19,696 nucleotides of DNA from a candidate division WWE3 bacterium RIFCSPLOWO2_12_FULL_36_10 (GCA_001772985.1 MEVN01000020.1:1746-21441), one strand, 5' to 3'; positions 7,825 through 15,057 are shown, counted from the first letter of the stretch. Program-made: numbers and translations. The notes: generated by a model from the letters alone, not told the origin.

Positions 7825-7859
7825 ACCCTGTCACTTTGCAACCTGCGTTGCTTGATTCG

Positions 7860-7887
7860 TTGTGGATAACTCCTGTAAAGTTATACA
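7860..7887 (+). promoter_or_regulatory. Tentative dnaA promoter overlapping two DnaA boxes
   Basis: TTGTGG at 7860-7865, a 16-nt spacer and TATACA at 7882-7887 form a weak sigma70-like pair. Both hexamers lie inside DnaA boxes, as expected if DnaA represses its own gene. The hexamers match consensus only partly, and read-through from the kinase gene is an alternative source of dnaA mRNA. Confidence 0.3.
7861..7869 (-). promoter_or_regulatory. DnaA box upstream of dnaA
   Basis: TGTGGATAA, the complement of the consensus TTATCCACA with no mismatch. It is inverted relative to the box at 7881-7889 and lies 63 nt before the dnaA start. It may serve DnaA autoregulation, form part of a bipartite origin, or both. 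Confidence 0.8.
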
Positions 7888-7889
7888 CA
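7881..7889 (+). promoter_or_regulatory. DnaA box upstream of dnaA
   Basis: TTATACACA, a perfect match to TTATNCACA, 42 nt before the dnaA start codon and 11 nt from the inverted box at 7861-7869. Confidence 0.8.
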
Positions 7890-7931
7890 GTACCGTGCAG
7901 GACAAAACTGCCTCAAAGTTAATCAAATTTT

Positions 7932-9311
7932 ATGGAAGCTAAAACATTATGGAAAGCAGTTCAAGCAGAACTTGAACTTACCTTATCCGAACTAAAATAT
8001 AAAATGTGGATTGCTCCGACCAGAGCCGGTGACCTTACTGATAGTTCTATTGAAATTTTATGCTCAACTCTTCCAGTCAGGAAAAAATTAGAAACAGAGT
8101 TTATATCGCTAATACAAAGTAGTGTAAATAAAATAGGCACAGGAAATTACAAATTAATTTTTAAAACGGGCGGCGTTGTTCAAACCGAATCAGGAGCAAA
8201 AAGCCTTGGCCCTCTCTTTGAAGGAAAAAAAGACATGGGAAAAGAAATCGAAAATACTTTGCCAAACAATTCAGGTCTTTTTCCAAAATACACGTTCGAA
8301 AATTACGTAGCAGGATCAAACAACAACCTTGCCTACGCAATAGCAACATCGGTAGCAGACAATCCGGGAAAAAAATATAACCCTTTCTTTTTATATTCAG
8401 GGGTTGGCCTTGGAAAAACACATTTAATTCAAGCGATTGGAAATAAAATTATTAAAGACAAACCCAAACTTAGAGTTATATATGTAACCGGAGAGTCTTT
8501 CACAAACGAGCTTATTGAACTTTTAATGAGCGGGAAAGCTAAAGGCAAGTACACAGCAAATAAATTTAGGGAAAAATATAGATCGGCGGATGTTCTTCTT
8601 ATTGACGACATCCAGTTTATTGCGGGCAGAGAAACAACGCAGGAAGAATTTTTCCACACGTTTAATACTCTTTACATGAACCAAAAACAAATTGTTATTA
8701 CATCAGACAGACCTCCAAACGCTTTTAACAATTTGGAAGAAAGAATTACTTCAAGATTTGGGAGCGGGATAATTGCGGATATTCAAACTCCGGACATAGA
8801 CATGCGGTCAGCAATCCTAAGATCAAAAAGGGACGAGAATAAAGATGACGTTTCAAATGAAATTCTTGACGTAATTGCCCAAACTATTGACACAAATGTT
8901 CGCGAGCTCGAAGGCGCATATTTACAGGTTTTAACGTACGCAAAGGCCACGGGAAAAGAAATGTCCGAAGACCTGGTAAGTAAATCTTTGGGGATGGTTG
9001 TAAAAGAAAAAAAAGAAAAACTAGTAAACCTGAATCAAATTATAAGAGCGGTATGTACATACTATTCAGTTAAAATACCGGATATAAAAGGGGAGAGGCG
9101 CACAAAAGATTTGGTTGTCCCAAGACACATGACGATGTACCTTATTCATAACCTAACACAAACCCCTTACATGGGAATAGGAGAGTTTATGGGAGGAAGG
9201 GATCACACAACAATTATGCACGGAGTTAGAAAGGTAGAAGAAGAAATTTTATCCTCACAAAAAACTAAACAGGACGCCTCAAATATTAAAAGTATTATAT
9301 TTGAAAACTAA
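7932..9311 (+). CDS. dnaA: Chromosomal replication initiator protein DnaA
   Basis: A 459-residue protein with the standard four-domain layout. Domain I (about 1-85) starts LWKAVQAELELTLSELKYKMW. A linker of about 35 residues follows. The AAA+ domain III has Walker A GVGLGKT (157-163) and Walker B LLIDDIQFI (D225-D226). Domain IV contains the DnaA signature GGRDHTTIMHG near residue 415. It binds DnaA boxes, forms an ATP-dependent filament and melts the origin. Length is typical for bacterial DnaA. The ATG at 7932 follows 107 nt after the kinase; no Shine-Dalgarno is evident. Perfect DnaA boxes lie on both sides of the gene, and dnaN does not follow it, murT does. Confidence 0.98.
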   Translation: MEAKTLWKAVQAELELTLSELKYKMWIAPTRAGDLTDSSIEILCSTLPVRKKLETEFISLIQSSVNKIGTGNYKLIFKTGGVVQTESGAKSLGPLFEGKKDMGKEIENTLPNNSGLFPKYTFENYVAGSNNNLAYAIATSVADNPGKKYNPFFLYSGVGLGKTHLIQAIGNKIIKDKPKLRVIYVTGESFTNELIELLMSGKAKGKYTANKFREKYRSADVLLIDDIQFIAGRETTQEEFFHTFNTLYMNQKQIVITSDRPPNAFNNLEERITSRFGSGIIADIQTPDIDMRSAILRSKRDENKDDVSNEILDVIAQTIDTNVRELEGAYLQVLTYAKATGKEMSEDLVSKSLGMVVKEKKEKLVNLNQIIRAVCTYYSVKIPDIKGERRTKDLVVPRHMTMYLIHNLTQTPYMGIGEFMGGRDHTTIMHGVRKVEEEILSSQKTKQDASNIKSIIFEN

Positions 9312-9325
9312 CCTGTGAAAAGCAC

Positions 9326-9334
9326 TGTGGATAA
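9326..9334 (-). promoter_or_regulatory. DnaA box in oriC
   Basis: TGTGGATAA, the perfect complement of TTATCCACA, 14 nt after the dnaA stop codon. Confidence 0.85.
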
Positions 9335-9356
9335 CTTTGAATATTTCTATAAGGTC

Positions 9357-9365
9357 TGTGCATAA
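9357..9365 (-). promoter_or_regulatory. DnaA box in oriC
   Basis: TGTGCATAA, the complement of TTATGCACA, a perfect match to TTATNCACA. Same orientation as the preceding box, 31 bp from it start to start. Confidence 0.8.
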
Positions 9366-9375
9366 GTAGGGGAGC

Positions 9376-9384
9376 TTATCCACA
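9376..9384 (+). promoter_or_regulatory. DnaA box in oriC
   Basis: TTATCCACA, perfect consensus. It faces the box at 9357-9365 as an inverted pair 10 nt apart, similar in layout to the pair upstream of dnaA. Confidence 0.85.
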
Positions 9385-9412
9385 AGGTTGTAAACAAAAA
9401 CTGACCAGTTTT

Positions 9413-9429
9413 CAACACGCGCGGTGTTG
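9413..9429. repeat. GC-rich inverted repeat inside oriC
   Basis: CAACAC, a GCGCG loop and GTGTTG form a 6-bp perfect stem, the most GC-rich spot in an AT-rich gap. No T-run follows, so it is a poor intrinsic terminator for dnaA. A structural element in the origin or a protein-binding palindrome are alternatives. Confidence 0.5.
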
Positions 9430-9542
9430 GTTTATAAACAGATTTGTAAAGAAACATAAGTAAAAGTGTAGAATGAAAACATTAAGAAGATATCAACAAA
9501 GACGATCTATGTATAAGGGTCATAAAACAACAAAAACGTGCG

Positions 9543-9587
9543 TAATGCACATATCAACAACACCTAATACTAATACTACTATTTATA
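9543..9587 (+). promoter_or_regulatory. Tandem weak DnaA boxes followed by DnaA-trio-like triplets (predicted unwinding site)
   Basis: TAATGCACA (9543-9551, one mismatch) and ATATCAACA (9551-9559, two mismatches) abut as direct repeats. After a short ACACC-type spacer, triplets run from 9564 to 9587: CTA, ATA, CTA, ATA, CTA, CTA, TTT, ATA. On the opposite strand these read 3'-GAT or 3'-TAT, with the central A that defines DnaA-trios. DnaA would load from the boxes onto this single strand to open DNA. The triplets run straight into the murT promoter region. Confidence 0.6.
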
Positions 9588-9593
9588 TATACT
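9588..9593 (+). promoter_or_regulatory. Candidate -10 of the murT-gatD-ligase operon
   Basis: TATACT followed by 9 nt (AAATATACT) and the murT ATG at 9603. The expected transcript has a leader of about 3 nt. The surrounding run of A and T offers other hexamers, including a second TATACT directly before the ATG, so the exact element is uncertain. Transcription would start within the melted side of the origin. Confidence 0.4.
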
Positions 9594-9602
9594 AAATATA
9601 CT

Positions 9603-10763
9603 ATGACAACACTTGTGGAAAACTTGATTGTAATAATTTCAAAATTAATAAAATTTATTTCCAATACGTTTAATTTAGGAAGCGGATATACTTGGCCCGG
9701 CCATGTTGCTTTATTAGTAAATCCAAACTTTTTAAAGTCTCGTAGGATACGTTTTAAAAAAGGTGTAGTACTAGTTTCAGGAACAAACGGAAAAACAACA
9801 ACCACGAAGTTAATTACTCATTTGCTTGAAAAATCAGGGTACACGGTTTCACATAATAAGTCCGGAGCAAATTTATTAAATGGGATAGCTTCTTCTATTA
9901 TTTTAGACTTTCCTGCGTTTGGAGATTTAAATCGAGATTTTGGAGTTTTTGAGGTTGATGAAGGTGCGCTACCTTTAGTACTTTCAAATCTTAAAGCGAG
10001 CGCCGTTGTACTTCTTAATTTATCTAGGGATCAACTAGATAGATATGGCGAGGTCGATATAATTTCGGAAAAGTGGACGAAGTCTTTGCTTAGCCTTAAC
10101 CCCGCCCCGACTTTGATCGTTGATGGCGATAAGGATTATTTCAACAGCATCTCGCAGGCTTTTAAAGGCGATACTATAGCATTTGGAGATTCTGTAGATT
10201 ATTTATCAAGAACTAAACTTCACGGATTGTTTAACGCCAGCAATGTAAATGCGGCTGTTTCTGTAGTTAGGTTTTTTGGACTAAAGGAGGGAGACTTTGT
10301 TTCCAATTTAGATTCGTTTGAGTTTGCGTATGGAAGAGGTGAGGTAATTAAACACGGCGGAAAAGAATTTAGAGTTTTACTTGCTAAAAATCCCGCAAGT
10401 TTTGAACATAATTTAGATTTATTATTAAGTGAGGAGGCCTCCGAATATAATTTATTTTTTGCGTTAAATGATAAAATTCCGGACGGGCGTGATGTTTCGT
10501 GGATTTATGATATTTCAGCTGAAAAGCTAAGAGAAGCGTGTGCGAGCAAAGTAGTATACGTTTCAGGGACTAGATATTTGGACATGGCTGTTAGACTTTC
10601 TTATGCAGGCGTAAATATTTCTAAAGAAAACATTTTTGAGAATCTACAGCACGCTGTTAAAGAAATCACACTGCATGGAGTTTCTGAAAAAGTTATATGC
10701 CTTCCAAATTACTCCTCTATGCTTGAACTCAGAAAAATTTTAACAGGAAAAAAGATTTTATGA
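9603..10763 (+). CDS. murT: Lipid II isoglutaminyl synthase, MurT subunit
   Basis: A 386-residue Mur-ligase-like protein. The ATP loop is SGTNGKTTTTKL (59-70), followed by HNKSGANLLNGI. The C-terminal MurT domain has DGRDVSWIYD (about 294-303), whose Asp297 matches the aspartate that completes the GatD catalytic triad in Staphylococcus aureus. With GatD, MurT amidates the alpha-carboxyl of D-Glu in the peptidoglycan stem, using glutamine. The Cys4 zinc ribbon inserted in the staphylococcal protein is absent: only two scattered Cys occur, both near the C-terminus. The length is accordingly shorter than the ~437 residues of S. aureus MurT. The first ~25 residues are hydrophobic and may touch the membrane. 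It overlaps gatD by 4 bp (ATGA). Confidence 0.92.
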   Translation: MTTLVENLIVIISKLIKFISNTFNLGSGYTWPGHVALLVNPNFLKSRRIRFKKGVVLVSGTNGKTTTTKLITHLLEKSGYTVSHNKSGANLLNGIASSIILDFPAFGDLNRDFGVFEVDEGALPLVLSNLKASAVVLLNLSRDQLDRYGEVDIISEKWTKSLLSLNPAPTLIVDGDKDYFNSISQAFKGDTIAFGDSVDYLSRTKLHGLFNASNVNAAVSVVRFFGLKEGDFVSNLDSFEFAYGRGEVIKHGGKEFRVLLAKNPASFEHNLDLLLSEEASEYNLFFALNDKIPDGRDVSWIYDISAEKLREACASKVVYVSGTRYLDMAVRLSYAGVNISKENIFENLQHAVKEITLHGVSEKVICLPNYSSMLELRKILTGKKIL

Positions 10764-11518
10764 AATTTAAAATCGGGTATTTTTACCCAGAGCAATTAAA
10801 CTTATATGGAGATAACGGGAACGTTGAGATATTGGTTTATCGAGCCAAAAAACGTGGGATCGATGTAGAAGTTGCGCTTGTTGATTTGGGTACTAATTTA
10901 GAAGAAAATAGATTCAACTTAGTTTTCATGGGCGGAGGCCCGGACTCAAGTCAAAAAGAAGTTTACGAAGATTTACTAAAAGACAAAGGCCCTTATCTTA
11001 AAGACTATATAAATAGCGGAGGATTTGGACTTTATATTTGTGGTGCCTATCAGTTACTTGGAAAGTATTACAAATCTGCTGATGGGTCTATTTTGGAAGG
11101 TTTAGGGGTCTTTGATTTATATACCGAGCACTTTGGTAACAAAAAGCCTAGATGCATTGGAAACGTTGTTTGTGAACTCTCAGACGAGTTTAGACATAAA
11201 GAAGTTTTTAACTCATTAAACAAAATCGGTTCCACACTAGTTGGTTTTGAAAACCATGGCGGAAGAACTTATCTTGGAGAAAAAATGTTGCCTCTTGGTA
11301 AAGTTATTACGGGGTATGGAAACAATTCCGAAGACGGTTATGAGGGTGTACTTTATAAAAATTCAATCGGGACTTATTTACACGGCCCAGTACTTTCAAA
11401 AAACCCTCACTTGGCAGATTATCTAATAGCCGGAAGCCTTGGTTTAGACCGTCTTGAAAGTCTTGACGATTCATTAATTCTGTCTGCCCACATTGCCTCA
11501 AAGAAATTACGACAGTGA
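10760..11518 (+). CDS. gatD: Lipid II isoglutaminyl synthase, glutamine amidotransferase subunit GatD
   Basis: A 252-residue class I-type, CobB/CobQ-like glutamine amidotransferase. Signatures are LYGDNGNV (15-22), MGGGPDSSQ (57-65), the nucleophile elbow LYICGAYQLLG with Cys94, GFENHGGRTYLG, and the catalytic His208 in GTYLHGPVLSKNP. It hydrolyses glutamine and passes ammonia to MurT. Cys94 falls at the same residue number as in S. aureus GatD. The start overlaps the murT stop (ATGA), and its stop overlaps the next start (GTGA), so the three genes are translationally linked. Confidence 0.95.
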   Translation: MKFKIGYFYPEQLNLYGDNGNVEILVYRAKKRGIDVEVALVDLGTNLEENRFNLVFMGGGPDSSQKEVYEDLLKDKGPYLKDYINSGGFGLYICGAYQLLGKYYKSADGSILEGLGVFDLYTEHFGNKKPRCIGNVVCELSDEFRHKEVFNSLNKIGSTLVGFENHGGRTYLGEKMLPLGKVITGYGNNSEDGYEGVLYKNSIGTYLHGPVLSKNPHLADYLIAGSLGLDRLESLDDSLILSAHIASKKLRQ

Positions 11519-12753
11519 AGTTAAAACTAATACATAAAAAATTATTTTATTTGTTGGTCTTTTTAATTCCGTTAAATCTGGCTAAACATTTTGTATTACT
11601 GCAATCTTATGTTGGCGGAATTTTGATTGACTATTTAATTCCGACCGTTTATGTTACCGACATTTTGATTTTTTTAAATATTCTGCTTTGGGTTTTTGGA
11701 GGTGAGTTTAGAAAATGGAGAAAAAATCTAAATTTAGTTAGAATCCTAAGCTTATTTTTGATAGCCGGATTATTTTCTGTTATTACGTCAAGTTCGTTTT
11801 TTCCTTCCATGTATTTTTTTGCCCGTCTAATCTTATATTCTTTATTTTGTGTTTATGTAGCTTGTACTTTCGAATTAGAAAAAGACTTTGATAATATTAT
11901 TAAAATATTTGCGCTCAATATTTTTCTTCTTGGGATTTTGGCTTTTTTTCAATGGATGAATCAGGGATCCGTATTTAATAACTATTTATTTTTCGGCGAG
12001 CAGCCTTACTCATTATCAACACCCTTAATAAGTATTAAAAATCTGTTTGGAAACGCTGTTGTACCGGCCTATGGAACTTTTCGCCATCCTAACGCCTTTG
12101 GGGGGTACCTAAGTATTATACTTTTATTCGCTTTTTTAAATTTTAGAAAAAATAGTATTTATAGGATTTCGTTGCTGGTTGGTTTAGTTGGTTTATTTTG
12201 TACTTTAAGCAGAGGCGCGTGGGCCTCGTTTTTGTTTGGAACGATGTTCATTTTTCTAATTAAGAGATTTGGTAAGAAGGGTGTAATTATTTCTTTAGTT
12301 TTAACTTTTTTACTCGCGTCGTCAACTTTTTTTACATCTACATTTTCTAAATACATTGATTCAAATTCTCTTCGAACAAGATCACGACTGCAAGCAACTT
12401 CATTTAATATGATTAAAAATAATTTTCTTTACGGTGTTGGATTAAATAATTTTACGGCTAAAATGGGGGAGTATGAGGACAAATTCATTCTTCCCAGATT
12501 TATTCAACCGGATCATAACATTTTTATTTTAGCTTTAGCTGAGGGAGGGGTTTTCTTTTTCCTTTTATTTTGTGGGATTTTATTTTATGCAGGTTTTAAT
12601 TTACTTAAAAAGAGTTACGGTCCGCCGGCATACTTGTTTGTTTCGTTGTTGCAACTTGTTATATTGGGAAGCTTTGACCATTATTTATTTACGGGCGTGC
12701 AGACCCAGATTTTATTTTGGCTTATTGTTGGGCTTTCTTTATCCGCAGCATGA
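11515..12753 (+). CDS. O-antigen ligase/polymerase-like (Wzy/WaaL superfamily) membrane protein
   Basis: A 412-residue, very hydrophobic protein with about 10-11 membrane helices. The family core is visible: GTFRHPNAFGGYLSIIL, then SRGAWASFLFG, then a long extracytoplasmic loop with GVGLNNFTAKMGEY and PDHNIFILALAEGG, the region holding the conserved His of the Wzy_C domain. Such proteins join or polymerise lipid-linked glycans at the outer face of the membrane. The GTG start at 11515 is fixed by the 4-bp overlap with gatD. Its linkage to MurT-GatD suggests it attaches a glycan to the same envelope, perhaps to peptidoglycan. Ligase or polymerase cannot be told apart from sequence alone. Confidence 0.85.
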   Translation: MKLKLIHKKLFYLLVFLIPLNLAKHFVLLQSYVGGILIDYLIPTVYVTDILIFLNILLWVFGGEFRKWRKNLNLVRILSLFLIAGLFSVITSSSFFPSMYFFARLILYSLFCVYVACTFELEKDFDNIIKIFALNIFLLGILAFFQWMNQGSVFNNYLFFGEQPYSLSTPLISIKNLFGNAVVPAYGTFRHPNAFGGYLSIILLFAFLNFRKNSIYRISLLVGLVGLFCTLSRGAWASFLFGTMFIFLIKRFGKKGVIISLVLTFLLASSTFFTSTFSKYIDSNSLRTRSRLQATSFNMIKNNFLYGVGLNNFTAKMGEYEDKFILPRFIQPDHNIFILALAEGGVFFFLLFCGILFYAGFNLLKKSYGPPAYLFVSLLQLVILGSFDHYLFTGVQTQILFWLIVGLSLSAA

Positions 12754-12759
12754 TAAAAT
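12751..12759 (+). promoter_or_regulatory. Extended -10 element of the CYTH gene
   Basis: TGA-TAAAAT: an extended -10 (TGN) whose TG belongs to the TGA stop codon of the ligase gene. The hexamer at 12754-12759 is followed by exactly 6 nt (CACATA) and ATG at 12766, so a leaderless mRNA is expected. No clear -35 is seen. Confidence 0.55.
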
Positions 12760-12765
12760 CACATA

Positions 12766-13350
12766 ATGAATGAGATTGAAATTCGTGGAAAAATTTCTCC
12801 GACAAGATTTAAAGAGCTCAAAATTTTGTTGGAAAAAAGCGGAAGACTGCTTAAACATTATCATAGGCTATCTGTTGACGTATCTCCGGGCTTTGATGAG
12901 AAAACAAGAACATGGAACAACCCCTCCGGCTTGGATTTAAGAGTTAAGAAATCTGATAACGAAGAAAAGATAAGTTTAAAAATCGGACACTTTTACGAAA
13001 AGGAACGTTCGGAGATAGATGTTGCTTTAGTTCCAGGGGAGTTTTTAAATGCCATTACACTTTTAGATTCCTTGGGATACAGTAAAGGTATGGTTTATTT
13101 TTGGGAAAGTTGGGAATTTGAATACAAGGGTTCTGAAATAAAGCTATCCAAATATTCAGACGCCTACTACATTTGGGAGATAGAATCAAAAAACACCAGC
13201 GATCCCGACGTCCTGGCCGTTGAGCTTAACTTGACGCCTTTTACAAAAGAAGAAAACACGCGTTCTAATGATTGGGAAAATATAAATCTACATAAACTTT
13301 ACTCAAAAAAATTGGTTTTGGCACTTTTGCAAAAAGTGGATATTTTTTAA
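12766..13350 (+). CDS. CYTH domain protein (triphosphate tunnel fold)
   Basis: A 194-residue protein with the alternating charged strands of the CYTH fold: EIEIRGK at residues 3-9 (an ExEx(K/R) motif), LDLRVKK, EKISLKIG, ERSEIDVAL, and YYIWEIES near residue 140. CYTH proteins bind a triphosphate and metal inside a beta tunnel. Members include class IV adenylate cyclases, thiamine triphosphatases and inorganic triphosphatases; the substrate here cannot be assigned. The usual N-terminal Lys of ExExK is Arg if the first pair is used. It starts 12 nt after the ligase gene but has its own -10, so expression may be separate. Confidence 0.75.
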   Translation: MNEIEIRGKISPTRFKELKILLEKSGRLLKHYHRLSVDVSPGFDEKTRTWNNPSGLDLRVKKSDNEEKISLKIGHFYEKERSEIDVALVPGEFLNAITLLDSLGYSKGMVYFWESWEFEYKGSEIKLSKYSDAYYIWEIESKNTSDPDVLAVELNLTPFTKEENTRSNDWENINLHKLYSKKLVLALLQKVDIF

Positions 13351-13359
13351 AACATTCTT

Positions 13360-13365
13360 TATAAT
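13360..13365 (+). promoter_or_regulatory. -10 element of the solute-binding lipoprotein gene, predicting a leaderless mRNA
   Basis: Perfect TATAAT followed by exactly 6 nt (TTATAC) and ATG at 13372. The expected +1 is the A of ATG. No -35 with normal spacing was found. Confidence 0.65.
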
Positions 13366-13371
13366 TTATAC

Positions 13372-14652
13372 ATGAGAAAAAAGTTGCCCGTTTTGCTTAT
13401 TTTACTTTTATCGCCATTGATTCTTACGGCCTGTACTGTAGGCGACCTTCCGGTTATTGGAAAATTTCTTCAAAGAAAGATTCCAAGCGGTCCCGTTACT
13501 TTGACTTGGTGGGGTTTGTGGGAAAAACCGTCTTCTGTTGATGTGTTGATTAAAAAATATCAGGAAAAACATCCGAACGTTACAATTAAATACGACGACC
13601 GTTCGGTATTGGGCCTCATAGATTACAAAGAACGAGTATTTAGAAGAGCCGATCAGGATTCGGGGCCGGATATTTTAACCGTACATAATAGTTGGGTGCA
13701 AAATCCACTTTTGAGAACAAAGTTAGTACCCATGCCCGCAAGTTTAATGACAACGGACAATTTTAAGAAAGCTTTTTATCCTGTTGTTACAGATAGCGCT
13801 GTAGATAGCGGGAAGGTTTACGCAATACCTCTTGAGTACGATGGTTTAGTCTTGGTTTATAACAAAAAACACTTCGCGGATATTGGCCAAACAACGGCTC
13901 CTACCGCGTGGGAAGAGTTTAGAAGACTAGCACTTGAACTTACTGTTAGAAATGACAAAAATATTGTTAGAGCCGGAGCAGCTATGGGAACCGCAGACAA
14001 CAACGAACACTTTTCGGATATTTTGGGGTTAATGTGGTCTCAAGCGGGCGTTAAGATTCCGTTGGAAATGGATGGTAAGAACGCTCAAGACGCTTTGGCA
14101 TTTTATACTAATTTTATTAAAGAAGACGGGGTTTGGAGAAGCGATTTTCCTGAAGCTACGGCAGCGTTTGTAAAAGGGGATGTTTCTATGATTTTTATTC
14201 CGACTTGGAAAATTATTGATATCTTAAAGGCAGCACCGGATCTTGAGTTTGGAGTTGCTCCGGTTCCCCAAGTTATTCCTGAAACTCCGGTCACATGGGG
14301 ATCGTTTTGGATGCAGGCCGTTACAACCAAAAGTGCACATTCGGATGTTGCGTGGGATTTCTTAAATTTTATTGCGCAAGAACAACAACAGCTCACATTG
14401 TTTAATGAAGATTCAAAAACTAGGCCTTTTGGCATGCCCTACAGCTTAATTTCTCTAGAAAACGAGTTGTCGGTAAACCCATATTTGGGAGCTTTAGTTA
14501 AAACCGCGAAGTTTGCTAAGTCCGCTGAAATTGCAGGGCGCTCAGGAAACAGCAAGCAGGAAAGAGTTTTAAAGGACGCCGTGAACGCGGTGTTAAATGG
14601 AACTAGTCCTGAAGACGCTTTAAAAACCGCAAAAGACGCAATTTCCAAGTAG
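13372..14652 (+). CDS. Extracellular solute-binding lipoprotein, ABC sugar-type (family 1)
   Basis: A 426-residue secreted lipoprotein. The N-terminus MRKKLPVLLILLLSPLILTAC is a type II signal peptide with lipobox LTAC, cleaved before Cys21. The mature part has the MalE-like pattern TLTWWGLWEKPSSVD, EKHPNVTIKYDD, DILTVHNSWV and YAIPLEYDGLVLVYNKKHF, with WGSFWMQAVT later. Such proteins capture sugars or other polar solutes outside the membrane and deliver them to an ABC importer. No permease or ATPase gene is adjacent, so the partner is elsewhere or the protein acts alone. The start is set by the -10 spacing and the signal peptide. The hairpin after the gene lacks a T-run in this direction and belongs to the opposite strand. 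Confidence 0.88.
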   Translation: MRKKLPVLLILLLSPLILTACTVGDLPVIGKFLQRKIPSGPVTLTWWGLWEKPSSVDVLIKKYQEKHPNVTIKYDDRSVLGLIDYKERVFRRADQDSGPDILTVHNSWVQNPLLRTKLVPMPASLMTTDNFKKAFYPVVTDSAVDSGKVYAIPLEYDGLVLVYNKKHFADIGQTTAPTAWEEFRRLALELTVRNDKNIVRAGAAMGTADNNEHFSDILGLMWSQAGVKIPLEMDGKNAQDALAFYTNFIKEDGVWRSDFPEATAAFVKGDVSMIFIPTWKIIDILKAAPDLEFGVAPVPQVIPETPVTWGSFWMQAVTTKSAHSDVAWDFLNFIAQEQQQLTLFNEDSKTRPFGMPYSLISLENELSVNPYLGALVKTAKFAKSAEIAGRSGNSKQERVLKDAVNAVLNGTSPEDALKTAKDAISK

Positions 14653-14662
14653 GTTTCACCTT

Positions 14663-14696
14663 AAAAAAGCCCCCGCACTTTGATAAGATTGGGGGC
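14663..14696 (-). terminator. Rho-independent terminator of the 14704-15036 gene
   Basis: On the minus strand, GCCCCC (14691-14696) pairs with GGGGGC (14669-14674). An inner CTT/AAG pairing and an ATCA loop lie between, then six T at 14663-14668. It lies 7 nt after the minus-strand stop codon. In the plus direction no T-run follows, so it does not clearly end the lipoprotein transcript. Confidence 0.85.
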
Positions 14697-14703
14697 GCGA
14701 AAG

Positions 14704-15036
14704 TTAAGCCATTCCTGTTTCTGATTTTAGGTAATACCTTCGTTCTATAGCCTTCTTAGCGACGATATTCCACTTGGATAGCGTTTGTACGCTTGTTCCT
14801 CCTAAAACTACTGTGAGAAGCATAGAAAGCAAAATTGTAAGATTCCAAAACCACGAATTTGATTCAACTAGAATCCAAATTACCATGACTGCGGTAGCAG
14901 ATACGCAAAAGGCTATAAATCTTGCGATAAACCGCTTAAAATACCTTTCCGCGCCCTTATCTAGCTCCCAAAGCAACGGGTCGTTTTCCAAATCCGGATC
15001 ACCTGCCCTGCGTTTATTCAATGGTTTGAGCCCCAT
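14704..15036 (-). CDS. Small two-helix membrane protein, function unknown
   Basis: A 110-residue protein not recognised as a known family. A polar, charged N-terminus of about 35 residues (GDPDLENDPLLWELDKG) precedes two hydrophobic segments at about 38-58 and 64-83, joined by a short loop, then a basic tail with KKAIERRYYLKS. The layout suggests an inner-membrane hairpin protein with both ends in the cytoplasm. It has its own strong promoter, a Shine-Dalgarno and a terminator, so it is transcribed alone, unlike most genes around it. It diverges from tsaD. Coding status is supported by these signals and by the membrane pattern. Confidence 0.75.
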   Translation of the reverse strand: MGLKPLNKRRAGDPDLENDPLLWELDKGAERYFKRFIARFIAFCVSATAVMVIWILVESNSWFWNLTILLSMLLTVVLGGTSVQTLSKWNIVAKKAIERRYYLKSETGMA

Positions 15037-15043
15037 CTCTGTT

Positions 15044-15050
15044 CTCCTTT
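15044..15050 (-). promoter_or_regulatory. Shine-Dalgarno of the small membrane protein gene
   Basis: AAAGGAG on the minus strand, 7 nt before the ATG at 15036. It is the only textbook ribosome binding site in the window that also sits inside a predicted leader (about 15 nt). Confidence 0.75.
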
Positions 15051-15057
15051 GTATCTT

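Larger units (their letters stand above)
9312..9602 (+). other. Predicted chromosomal replication origin (oriC)
   Basis: A 291-bp non-coding gap directly after dnaA. It holds three perfect DnaA boxes (9326-9334, 9357-9365, 9376-9384). Boxes with one mismatch lie at 9432-9440 (TTATAAACA), 9508-9516 (reverse of TTATACATA) and 9543-9551 (TAATGCACA). A CTA/ATA triplet run follows at 9564-9587 inside a strongly AT-rich end. A 10-bp direct repeat ATATCAACAA occurs at 9490-9499 and 9551-9560. The order of boxes, a short GC-containing spacer and triplets matches the basal unwinding system described in Bacillus subtilis. With the two boxes upstream of dnaA, the origin may be bipartite around dnaA. No RNA gene is seen here. 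Confidence 0.8.

Noticed and set aside
7825..7931. tRNA or small RNA gene between the kinase and dnaA
   Set aside because: No cloverleaf or CCA end is seen; the gap is explained by DnaA boxes and a possible promoter.
9413..9429. GC-rich inverted repeat as the dnaA terminator
   Set aside because: The stem is only 6 bp and no T-run follows; kept as a repeat in the origin.
14653..14700. Terminator of the lipoprotein gene on the plus strand
   Set aside because: The T-run lies on the minus-strand side only, so it fits the opposite gene.
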